From Jeongeupia wiesaeckerbachi (GTDB lineage Bacteria > Pseudomonadota > Gammaproteobacteria > Burkholderiales > Chitinibacteraceae), in contig NZ_CP136946.1 in assembly GCF_050916355.1 (NCBI RefSeq), forward strand, positions 2,232,001 through 2,296,000: a DNA stretch of 64,000 nt, in the 5' to 3' direction. The number at the start of each line of letters is the position of its first letter. The stretch's first letter is position 1. The notes under the pieces were generated by a model that was given only the letters and a program-made list of their open reading frames with translations, was not told the origin of the DNA and ran no database searches. Below are positions 1-7,900 of the stretch, in pieces. The translations under genes and the position numbers were made by a program.

Positions 1-285
1 ACCATCTATACCTTCCTGTTCCCGCTCAACATCCACCCGGATGCCGAACGCAAATCCAAGCTGATCTGGTGTGCCGACGACAAGGCCGCGGCGTGGAGCA
101 ACTTCATGAACAACGGCAAGCTGCCCGAAGGCAAGGCCGATTGCGCGACGCCGATCGAGAAGAACTTGGTGCTGGGCGAATCGCTCGGCATCACCGGCAC
201 GCCGGCGCTGGTGTTCGGCAACGGCCGCATCGTCTCCGGCGCGATTCCGCGCCAGCAGGTCGAGCAATTGCTCGGCGCGAAGTAA
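1..285 (+). CDS. dsbC: Thiol:disulfide interchange protein DsbC, C-terminal part
   Basis: The window opens inside this gene; 94 codons remain before TAA at 283-285. The fragment matches the end of the DsbC/DsbG thioredoxin-fold catalytic domain: the FPLNIHPDA stretch, a WCADDKAAAW segment, and the cis-proline loop GITGTPALVFGNG followed by the short C-terminal helix. DsbC is a periplasmic dimer that isomerises wrong disulfides and is kept reduced by DsbD. The CXXC active site and dimerisation domain lie upstream and are not visible. A strong terminator follows, so this is the last gene of its transcript. Confidence 0.9.
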   Translation, partial: TIYTFLFPLNIHPDAERKSKLIWCADDKAAAWSNFMNNGKLPEGKADCATPIEKNLVLGESLGITGTPALVFGNGRIVSGAIPRQQVEQLLGAK

Positions 286-300
286 GCCGCTCGCCCGACA

Positions 301-329
301 AAAAGCCCACCGCGATGGTGGGCTTTTTT
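301..329 (+). terminator. Rho-independent terminator after dsbC
   Basis: AAAGCCCACC-gcga-GGTGGGCTTTTTT: an eight-pair GC-rich stem with a T run, 16 bases after the dsbC stop. It separates the housekeeping gene from the cassette-like island that follows. Confidence 0.9.
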
Positions 330-457
330 GTGTCTGTGGCGACAGGATCGGTGCTGCTGTTCACCGCAAAACCGGCTGCCGTGTACACTTACAGACAGCA
401 AAATAGTAACCTTTTAGAAAGTACGTGACGTGTCGGCGGAGTGATCGGATATGTCGC

Positions 458-509
458 AGATTCCTTAATCTACTGTGATATGCACCATGGCGCATACACC
501 ACGTTAGAG
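458..509 (+). other. Possible recombination site at the left edge of the cassette array
   Basis: A near-perfect 18-base palindrome (TATGCACCATGGCGCATA, about 479-496) is followed by a core-like GTTAGAG at 503-509, just before the first small gene. A weak partner of the core lies left of the palindrome. An imperfect palindrome ending in GTTRRRY is what an attC site looks like, but the last base of the core does not fit and the left arm is poor. It could be a decayed attC, an attI-like site, or chance. Confidence 0.3.
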
Positions 510-520
510 TGCTCTTGGCG

Positions 521-787
521 ATGATTTCCTCAACTGATAGAAACGGCTTACCTGTCCACGTGGGCTCACGCATTCGGCTGTTACGGTTATCACCGGATCT
601 TCTCGCGTCATTGCCCGCGGACGAGCTTTCGGAAGTCCAATCAATGATTGGTGAAATTCTTGTCGTTTATGAAATTGACCAATATGGATGCGTTTGGGTT
701 GAGAAAACGTGGAATGAAATAGAGCAAGAACAATACATGAGCCACTCGCTTGGTCTTGAATCTCACCAGATGGAGCTCGTTGGTTGA
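521..787 (+). CDS. Small cassette-type protein of unknown function
   Basis: An 88-residue acidic soluble protein without signal peptide or membrane segment; its end reads HSLGLESHQMELVG. From memory, short proteins of this style (ending in a HSL-ALxSHEMEVV-like sequence) recur in integron cassettes, but their function is unknown; this is a recollection, not a search. ATG at 521 is chosen; a GTG at 509 in the same frame would add four residues. There is no clear ribosome binding site, as is common in cassettes. Base composition is clearly AT-richer than the dsbC gene to the left. Confidence 0.6.
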   Translation: MISSTDRNGLPVHVGSRIRLLRLSPDLLASLPADELSEVQSMIGEILVVYEIDQYGCVWVEKTWNEIEQEQYMSHSLGLESHQMELVG

Positions 788-790
788 GTC

Positions 791-850
791 CTCTAATTCT
801 TCTTTCAACCGGAACGGGCTAACGTCCACCCATTAATTAAAATGTTAGGT
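791..850 (+). other. Possible degenerate attC site 1
   Basis: A perfect core GTTAGGT lies at 844-850, six bases before the next gene's ATG. The candidate left partner CTCTAAT at 791-797 starts just after the stop of the preceding gene, giving a 60-base site, but the inner arms pair poorly. A shorter pairing with GGCTAAC (817-823) would give only 34 bases, below the usual attC size. The position between two genes supports it more than the sequence does. Confidence 0.4.
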
Positions 851-855
851 TTTCC

Positions 856-1215
856 ATGAAATTTCGCGACACGTTTTACATAAAAATCAGTAAAAACACG
901 ATCACGATCCGTTGCATCGAAACTCAAGAACAAGCCACTGCAACGTCAGAATTCAGCTCCAATCGATTATTGGTCGGAAATTTCACAAATGCCGATAAAA
1001 CGATCAAAGAGCTTGTTTCGCGTGTAACGGCGCGTCGTTTTTATAAAATCCCAGTGGCTGTCATTCACCCTCTTGAAATGGTCGATGGTGGTTTGTCGCA
1101 AATCGAAGAGCGCATATTCAAAGAACTCGCTCTTAGCTCAGGTGCACGAAAAGCGTACATTCACTTGGGGCCTTTGTTAAATGACTCAAGTGTACTTGCC
1201 ACAACGAAAACCTGA
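856..1215 (+). CDS. Small cassette-type protein of unknown function, MreB-like segment
   Basis: A 119-residue soluble protein. The segment VIHPLEMVDGGLSQIEERIF resembles the part of MreB/FtsA-type actin homologues that reads roughly HPMxxVDGGLTPIE; the N-terminus (YIKISKNTITIR) could be a first beta hairpin of such a fold. No nucleotide-binding loops are present, so it is not a working actin. The ATG lies five bases after the core GTTAGGT, leaving no room for a Shine-Dalgarno sequence, so expression would depend on a leaderless start or read-through. Function unknown. Confidence 0.6.
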   Translation: MKFRDTFYIKISKNTITIRCIETQEQATATSEFSSNRLLVGNFTNADKTIKELVSRVTARRFYKIPVAVIHPLEMVDGGLSQIEERIFKELALSSGARKAYIHLGPLLNDSSVLATTKT

Positions 1216-1226
1216 TCCTTCAGTCA

Positions 1227-1305
1227 ACCTGACCGCCCAACGCTGCGCTTTGGGTTCCCTCCGCTGCAGCGCAACGCCGGCGGCAGCGTGCTTTCAACGT
1301 TAGGT
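1227..1305 (+). other. attC-like site 2
   Basis: The outer boxes are ACCTGAC (1227-1233) and GTTAGGT (1299-1305), complementary but for one base. The inner arms ACGCTGC (1240-1246) and GCAGCGT (1283-1289) are exact complements. The central part is GC-rich and partly self-complementary. Length is 79 bases and the site begins 11 bases after the stop of the preceding gene and ends 8 bases before the next ATG, the layout expected for a cassette junction. Confidence 0.65.
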
Positions 1306-1313
1306 GCCACTTG

Positions 1314-1784
1314 ATGCGTAATCTCGTTTTGCCACTCCTGCTCGCCTTCCTTTGCGGTGCTTCGCACGCTGGAATTTTGTCGGAACCGCAACGAGAAGAG
1401 TTTGTTTCTCTCGTGCTCCAGAACTTCTGGGGAAAAGCAAAGCTTTCCAATGGTCAGTTTGCCCAGCCAGCCTCAGAGAGGGAACGAACTACAGTCCCAA
1501 TTCCAAAAGCAGTCATCACGCGTTCTTTCGATGCTGGTGAAGTTTCAGGTCTTGCCGAATGGTGCAGTCTTGACTGGCAGTCCAATTATGCCGCTCTCAC
1601 CAAAGGTGCACGTGATAGGGGATTCGGTGACAAGCAGGTTGCTTTTGTATCTTTCTTGCACGGAGCAGCCCAAGCTCGTATTGCTTCTGCAATGTCCAAT
1701 TCAGGAGCATGTAGCGCTCAAGATCGAGAAAAAATTGAAAAGTGGCTTGATCAATCCAAAAGGCGAGGGCTTGATGGCATCTAA
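1314..1784 (+). CDS. Secreted cassette protein of unknown function
   Basis: A 156-residue protein with a clear signal peptide (MRNLVLPLLLAFLCGASHA, cleavage likely after ASHA), so it is predicted periplasmic. The mature part has two cysteines (WCSLDW and SGACSAQDR) that may pair. I recognise no domain. ATG at 1314 is preferred to the TTG one codon earlier. The stop codon TAA at 1782-1784 lies inside the left outer box of the following attC site, a compact arrangement typical of mobile cassettes. Confidence 0.7.
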   Translation: MRNLVLPLLLAFLCGASHAGILSEPQREEFVSLVLQNFWGKAKLSNGQFAQPASERERTTVPIPKAVITRSFDAGEVSGLAEWCSLDWQSNYAALTKGARDRGFGDKQVAFVSFLHGAAQARIASAMSNSGACSAQDREKIEKWLDQSKRRGLDGI

Positions 1785-1831
1785 CACGGCGCTCAACCTC
1801 GACCCTTAGGGCGTTGGGCGCTATGTTAGGC
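1779..1831 (+). other. attC site 3 (best-formed)
   Basis: The order is outer box ATCTAAC (1779-1785), three-base spacer, inner arm GCGCTCAAC (1789-1797), a 15-base central stretch, inner arm GTTGGGCGC (1813-1821), three-base spacer, outer box GTTAGGC (1825-1831). Outer boxes fit RYYYAAC and GTTRRRY; inner arms pair with one mismatch. Equal spacers and total length of 53 bases fit short attC sites recognised by integron integrases as a folded bottom strand. Confidence 0.8.
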
Positions 1832-1863
1832 ATATAGATACCCATGATTGCGAGGCCCAATAG

Positions 1864-2604
1864 ATGCCATACCAAGAGCAATTTCTTCCGGCTACTTTAA
1901 TCGTTTACGCAACGTTGACGTTCTTCGTGTGGGAGCGAGTTCGTCCTGGTCGGGCGCTTCCGTCATCGCCTGGTTGGTATGTCCGAGCGACGTTGATGAA
2001 TGTGTTGTAGCTTGTTCTGATCGGCGTTGGTGGGCTGGTATGGAACCGTTTTTTTCGAAGTCATGCGCTGTTCCAGCTTGGGGGTTGGTCAAACCCAATT
2101 GCCGAGGGCGCTTTTTACTGGGTAGTCGGGACGTTTGTGTTCTATTGGTGGCATCGACTCCGCCACGCAAATGGATTCTGGCTCATATTCCATCAGGTGC
2201 ACCATAGCCCGTCACGGATTGAACTGCTTACGTCGTTCTACAAACACCCGATCGAGATCGCGGCCGACTCCATCCTCACGGGATTATTGATCTATTGCGT
2301 CTTCGGCGGTACGGCTGAAGCTGGCGCCTGGACATCGCTCTTTGGTGCTGTCGGGGAGTATTTCTATCACTCAAACATTCGAACGCCACGGTGGCTAGGG
2401 TGGTTCATTCAACGACCAGAGCACCATGCTATTCATCATCAATTGGGCGTGCACAGATATAACTTTGGAGATATAACTTGGTGGGATCGTTTGTTTGGCA
2501 CTTTCAAAGACGCCGAGCCCTTTGTGGATCGCTGCGGCTTCCCCGGCCGTCAGGAAGAGAAGTTGTTTGATATGCTGCGCTTCAAAGATGTGTATCGACA
2601 ATGA
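1864..2604 (+). pseudogene. Fatty acid hydroxylase / sterol desaturase family gene with an in-frame amber stop
   Basis: Reading from ATG 1864 gives a membrane protein in one frame to 2604 except for TAG at 2008-2010 (codon 49). The body carries the histidine clusters of the family: HRLRH, HQVHH and HHAIHH, which would hold a di-iron centre in an ER/inner-membrane type hydroxylase. Hydrophobic segments lie before and between them. A change of CAG (Gln) to TAG would explain the break. Re-initiation downstream could give at most a shortened protein lacking the first membrane segment. It sits directly after attC site 3, so it may be the fourth cassette, but I found no attC after it. Confidence 0.75.
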
Positions 2605-2796
2605 AGAATCCACCAGATCGGTTTTGTCACCTTTTCCCGTTGCTCAACGTCAAAGATGGCCTTTGTTCAGTATGGAAATGATCAAAATAAATACAACACA
2701 CTAATGTTTTATTCAATCCGGGCTGGCTTAAATATGCTGGTTAATTAAGATGTTTTGGCGCATGAATTCTCCTGACTCTTTCCTATCGGAACCGAT

Positions 2797-3651
2797 ATGA
2801 CCGTCATCAAGCGACAAACCGTCATGGCCAAGAATGGCTGCACCATTCAGGCTGCGTTCTTTCGTCCGGATAGTGATCCGAGGGCTGCGGTGCTGATTGT
2901 TCCGGCAATGGGCGTGAACCAGGGCTACTACGCGCCGTTGGCGACGTGGCTCGCCGCGCAAGGCTATCTGGTTGCGACGTTCGACTACGCCGGCACAGGT
3001 TTATCGAACAATGGTGACATACGAAAACTCGACCTTGATATTGTCGACTGGGCGCGCTTTGATTGCGACGCGATGATCAATGCCACTTCCGCCTTGGCGC
3101 CCAGCATGCCGCTTTACTGGCTGGGCCACAGCCTCGGTGGCCAGATTCCCGGTTTTGTTGCTGATCTTGGCCGTATCGCCAAGATCATCACCATTGCCAG
3201 CGGGAGTGGTTACTGGATCGAAAACGCGCCTGGCCTCAAGTGGAAAGTCTGGTGGTTATGGTATGTCGTAGCGCCACTGGCTACGCGGCTCTTCGGCTAT
3301 TTCCCGGGGAAACGGCTTCGCAAGGTCGGTGATTTGCCCCGGGGCGTGATGATGCAGTGGCGGCGCTGGTGCCTCAACCCGGCATATGCCGTTGGCGCGG
3401 AAGGCCCTGCGGCTCGGGAAAGTTTTGCGGCCGTCATCACGCCCATGACTTCGTTGTCGTTCACCGATGATGAATTGATGTCCGCCCGCAATACCGCTTC
3501 GCTGCACGGGTTCTACGAGCAGGCGCCAAGGACAATGAAGCGTATTTCGCCGCAAGACATCGGCACGACGCGCATTGGCCATTTCGGGTTCTTCAACGCG
3601 CGATTCGAGGGCGCTCTTTGGCGGGCGCATCTGTTGCCCGAGCTGTCCTGA
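2797..3651 (+). CDS. Alpha/beta-fold hydrolase
   Basis: 284 residues with the alpha/beta hydrolase layout: oxyanion region near VPAMGVNQGYY, nucleophile elbow GHSLGG with Ser111, a cap region rich in Trp (KWKVWWLWYVV), and a likely catalytic His in RIGHFGFF near residue 263. It resembles the serine aminopeptidase S33/monoglyceride-lipase-like group of cytoplasmic hydrolases; the substrate cannot be told. It stands alone, between the AT-rich island and a gene remnant. ATG 2797 is the only start that keeps the N-terminal strand. Confidence 0.8.
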   Translation: MTVIKRQTVMAKNGCTIQAAFFRPDSDPRAAVLIVPAMGVNQGYYAPLATWLAAQGYLVATFDYAGTGLSNNGDIRKLDLDIVDWARFDCDAMINATSALAPSMPLYWLGHSLGGQIPGFVADLGRIAKIITIASGSGYWIENAPGLKWKVWWLWYVVAPLATRLFGYFPGKRLRKVGDLPRGVMMQWRRWCLNPAYAVGAEGPAARESFAAVITPMTSLSFTDDELMSARNTASLHGFYEQAPRTMKRISPQDIGTTRIGHFGFFNARFEGALWRAHLLPELS

Positions 3652-3743
3652 ACGTATTTGCTCCAACGCATTGTTTGAGCGGATCTTGCACATAAAGTCC
3701 GCGAGACTGTTCAACTTCAAGTTAAAACATTGCGCCGCACAAG

Positions 3744-3965
3744 GTGTCCAACACGCCAATACAGCAGGATTTTCGCGAAGCGCGCTTAGTCGGAACCGGT
3801 CGAACCGCCCAGGTGTTCTCCTGGGGGGATATTCGGGTGTTGAAGCTGTTCAATCCGTCGGTCGATCGCGCCGAGGCCGGGGTGGAAGCCGCGCACGCAC
3901 TGGGCCTTAGCGCGCCCCGGGTTGACGGCATCGTGGAGGTGCAAGGCGGTGTGGGCATCGGCTGC
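3744..3965 (+). pseudogene. Truncated aminoglycoside-phosphotransferase-fold gene, N-terminal remnant
   Basis: About 74 codons from GTG 3744 match the N-lobe of APH/choline-kinase-type phosphotransferases: a glycine-rich loop LVGTGRTAQVFSW, the lysine strand RVLKLFNPS, then GLSAPRVDGIVEV. After GGVGI the similarity stops and the reading frame runs into the 3' end of the opposite-strand marC gene. The catalytic and activation loops are missing, so this is a dead fragment; the break point is about 3960. Confidence 0.7.
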
Positions 3966-3997
3966 GAGTGCGCGCCAAGCCGTGCCATGGGGCCGGA

Positions 3998-4708
3998 TCA
4001 GCGCTTGAGCAGGCCCGGCACCGAATGCGCGACGAAATCGGCGAGCAGGGCGCTGGCGCCATCCCAGACGATCTGCACGCCGAGGCAGAACAGGATGAAG
4101 GCCGACAGCCGCAGGAAGACGATGGTGCCGGTGCTGCCCAGCAACCGCATGATCTTTTCGGCGTAGCGGTAGCAGAAGTACAGCGAATAGGCGACCAGCG
4201 CGGTGGCGATGATGCTGGCGATCGGCATGTCCAGCCGGTGCAAGAGGCCCGGGCCCTTGAGGCCGGCGCCGAGGGTGATCGCGACGGTGATGGTGCCGGG
4301 GCCGACGGTGATCGGGAAGGTCAGCGGGTAGAAGGCGCGCGAGCGCAGCTCCTCGTTGCTGTGTTCCAGCGCCACGGCCTGTTCCTCCAACTTGCGGTTG
4401 CTGCTCTTGCCTTCCTCCGACAACAGCTTCCAGCCGGCCGCGGCAACGAGCAGGCCGCCGGCGACGCGGACGATGGGCAGCGAGACTTCGAAGAAGCCGA
4501 GCACATAGCTGCCGGTGAACATGCTCGCCAGAATCAGCACGAAACTGTAGATGCCGACCCGGCGGGCGAGGATGGCTTTTTCCCGTTCGTTGTACGCCGT
4601 CGTCATCGACAGGAAGATCGGCGCGTGCCCCGGCGGATTGAGGATGGGCATCAGCGCGGCGACAACCAGCAGGATATTGCCGAGGAAGGCGGTGATCGTT
4701 TGCAGCAT
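3998..4708 (-). CDS. MarC family integral membrane protein
   Basis: 236 residues, six hydrophobic segments, with the family signatures LNPPGHAPIFL near the N-terminus and FPITVGPGTITVAITLGAG in the middle. MarC (UPF0056/NAAT) proteins are inner-membrane transporters of uncertain substrate; the E. coli name came from a mistaken link to multiple antibiotic resistance. ATG 4708 is chosen because it starts right before the first membrane segment; upstream codons in frame look non-coding. Its 3' end abuts the phosphotransferase remnant. Confidence 0.85.
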   Translation of the reverse strand: MLQTITAFLGNILLVVAALMPILNPPGHAPIFLSMTTAYNEREKAILARRVGIYSFVLILASMFTGSYVLGFFEVSLPIVRVAGGLLVAAAGWKLLSEEGKSSNRKLEEQAVALEHSNEELRSRAFYPLTFPITVGPGTITVAITLGAGLKGPGLLHRLDMPIASIIATALVAYSLYFCYRYAEKIMRLLGSTGTIVFLRLSAFILFCLGVQIVWDGASALLADFVAHSVPGLLKR

Positions 4709-4796
4709 GAAGCAAGCTCCGGGAGCCATGGCCGGGCAGCGCCCGCAATGCACCGATTGTAGTGCCGTCAGCATCCGTCGTGCGGCGGGTTTCCCC

Positions 4797-4814
4797 ATGT
4801 CATCTAGATGTCGT
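4797..4814 (+). promoter_or_regulatory. PHO-box-like PhoB site upstream of the phospholipase gene
   Basis: ATGTCAT-ctag-ATGTCGT: two seven-base direct repeats with a four-base spacer, against the PhoB consensus CTGTCAT-N4-CTGTCAT (12 of 14 repeat positions agree or nearly so). It lies 95 bases before the phospholipase C start. Phosphate-starvation control would suit an enzyme that frees phosphate from phospholipids. I see no convincing -10 at the ideal distance. Confidence 0.5.
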
Positions 4815-4908
4815 GACAAATTCACCCACCGGAAAGCTGCGATTCATATTCGCCGTGCACAGTGCGCTGCCCCCCGCGAGAGGGGGCCACACAACAACGG
4901 AGAGAGAG

Positions 4909-7900
4909 ATGAATCGTCGCAATTTCCTCAAATACGGTGGTATGGGTGCGGCGCTGAGTGCGCTGCCGCTGAGTCTGCAGAAAGTGCTGGCCGCCGGTAC
5001 GCCGTCGGGCGGCAGTCTGGCGTCGGTTGCGCACGTGGTGATCCTGAGCCAGGAAAACCGCTCGTTCGACCATTACCTCGGTACGCTGAACGGCGTGCGC
5101 GGCTACAGCGATCCGCATCCGTTGCGCCTGCCCGACGGCAGCAGTGTATTTGCGCAGAAGAGCGCCACCGGTACGGCGATCTGGCCGTTCCGGCTCAACA
5201 GCGCCACCACCAACGGCCAGTGCATGGTCGACGTCACCCACGACTGGGCGACCGGCCGGCAGGCGTTCAACGGCGGCGCCATGGACAAGTGGATCCCCAA
5301 CAAGGGCAACTACGGCATGGCGTACTACAGCCGCGCCGACATCCCGTTCCACTTCGCGCTGTCCGACGCCTTCACCACCTGCGACCACTATTTCTGTTCG
5401 GCCGACACCAGCACCAATCCGAACCGGCTGTTCCTGATGTCGGGCAGCAACGGCGCCGGGCTGTGGGCCAATGGCGCGTCGATGAACAACGACGAATCCA
5501 AGGCCTTCACGTGGACGACCTATGCCGAACGGCTCGAAGCGGCCGGCATCTCGTGGAAGATGTACCAGGAGGCCGACAATTACGACGACAACGCGCTGGC
5601 GTGGTTCGCCAATTTCAAGAACGCGCCGACGACGTCGAATCTCTACAAGCGCGGGATGACGCGCTTTGCCCGTACCCAGTTCGCGCAGGATGTCGCCAAT
5701 GACGCCTTGCCGGCGGTGAGCTGGATCATCGCCCCGGCGGCGTTGTCCGAGCACCCGAACCACAGCCCGAACGGCGGCGGCGATTACGCCAAGGTCTTCC
5801 TCGACGCACTCGCCAGCAATCCGGCGGTGTGGGCCAAGACGGTGTTCATCTACACCTATGACGAAAACGGCGGCATCTTCGACCATGTCGTGCCGCCGAT
5901 TCCGCCGGCGGGCACGACCAACGAGTGGAGCGGCGGCTATCCGCTCGGCCTCGGCCACCGGATTCCGACCTGGCTGATCTCGCCGTGGAGTGTCGGCGGT
6001 TGGGTGCACAGCCAGACCAGCGACCATACCTCGACGCTGCGTTTCCTCGAACGCTTCACCGGCGTGCAGGAACCGAACATCAGCGCGTGGCGCCGTAGCG
6101 TCTGCGGCGATCTGATGGACGGTTTCGACTTTGCCGCCAGCGGTTACGGCTTCCCGTCGACGCTGCCGAACACCGCGACGCTGGCCAGCGACGCTGCGTT
6201 TGCCTGCGCCAACCTGCCGGCGGCAAAGCCGAACGGCGAGGTTGCCGCGCCGAGCATCGAAAACGGTGGCGCGCGGCCGTTGCGGCCGGTGGCGGTGCAG
6301 CCGAATGTCGATGCGTCGGTCGATCCGGCGACGAAGAAGATCACGCTGACGCTGAGCAACGGCGGCACGCAGGGCGCAGCGTTCGATATTCACGGCTACG
6401 GCGCGCTGACGTTTGCGCCGGTGTTTGCCACCGTCGGCAGCAGCGCGCAGACCCAGGTGTTCGATGCCAGCACGGTCGCATCCGGCAAGTTCGATCTGGC
6501 CGTGCACGGCCCGAACAGCTTCTACCGCCGTTTTGCCGGCAACGTGCTGCCGACGGCGTGGCAGGGCGGGGCGTATCCGCAGGTGAGCGTGGTGCCGAAC
6601 CCGGCCGGCGGCATCGTCAGCGTAACGATCCAGAACCGCGCGCCGGTGGCGATCACCGTCAATGTCGACGACTATCTCGCCGGCCAGCGCACGCCGCAGC
6701 CCGTCGCCGCCAATGCGAGCGTGAGCTTCAATCTGGCTACGCGCAGCAACTGGTACGACTTCATGCTGCTGATCGCCGGCGATGCCGGCAACACCTTCGT
6801 CTACGAATACTGCGGCCATATCGAGGGCGGCAACAGCATGACCTTCCCGGGGCGGATCGCGATTGCCGGCGTGAGCCCGACGCCAACGCCGGCGCCAAGC
6901 CCGACGCCGGCACCGGGCGCCGGTTTTACCGCCGCGCTGCTGACCGGCATGAGCCACTACTACCGCTTCGAAAACGCCGGCGGTGACGAAGTCGGCAGCG
7001 CGACGCTGAGCACGGTCGGCCCGGTTGCGTTTGATACCGGCGGCAAGTTCGGCACCGCGCTCAAGCTCGACGCCAAGCAGGCTGCGGCGGCCTATTTGCC
7101 GTTTGACATGAGCGCGGGCCCTGCGAGCTTCACGCTCGGTTTCTGGGTGAAGATGCCCGCCGGCATGACGACCGAAACCAGTGTCGCGACCAATAAGGAC
7201 TGGGCCACCGGCAAGAACAGCGGCATTTCGATCGGCACCACCGCCGACGGCCGCTTCAAGTTCAATATCGGCGACGGCAAAAACCGCGCCGATGGCTATA
7301 TCGCCATGGTCACCGGCAGCTGGATTTACGTCGCGATCACGCTGGATGCCGCCGCCAAGAAGCTGATCTGCTACGCCAGCAACGCCGCCGGCACGGTGTC
7401 GACAACGACGGTGAGCTACAGCAACGTCACCGGCAACATCGTCCCGAGCTACGGCCGCTGGGCGCTGAACGAGGATGGCCGCGGCGACTACTACAGCCGC
7501 TACCCGACCGAGCGCTATCTGCTTGAATTCGACGATCTGGCCGTGTGGAACCGCGTGCTGTCCGCCGCCGACATCCAGGCGATCGCCGCGGCCAGCCAGC
7601 CGATCGACAGCCTGAACCCCGCGCCGACGCCGGTTCCGTCGCCATGGGGCGCGCCGCTGCTGACCGGGCTGGCGCACTACCACCGCTTCGACGCCGACGG
7701 CAGCGACGAGGTGGCCGGCAGCACGGCGACCGTCACCGGCCCGGCGACCTACCCGGCGTCGCAATACGGCAACGGCATCCGGCTCGATGCATTGCAGGCG
7801 GCGGCTGCCTTCCTGCCTTACGACGTCAGCGCGGCGAACAACGCGTTCACGCTGGGTTTCTGGGTGAGGATGCCGTCGGGCATGGGCACGAACATGACCA

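Noticed and set aside
817..850. A 34-base GGCTAAC...GTTAGGT pairing as attC site 1
   Set aside because: Too short for an attC and has no inner arms; the 60-base alternative is listed with low confidence instead.
4822..7764. A 980-codon open frame on the minus strand opposite the phospholipase gene
   Set aside because: It is Arg/Ala/Gly-rich without family features and lies wholly opposite a well-supported gene; in GC-rich DNA such antisense frames are common.
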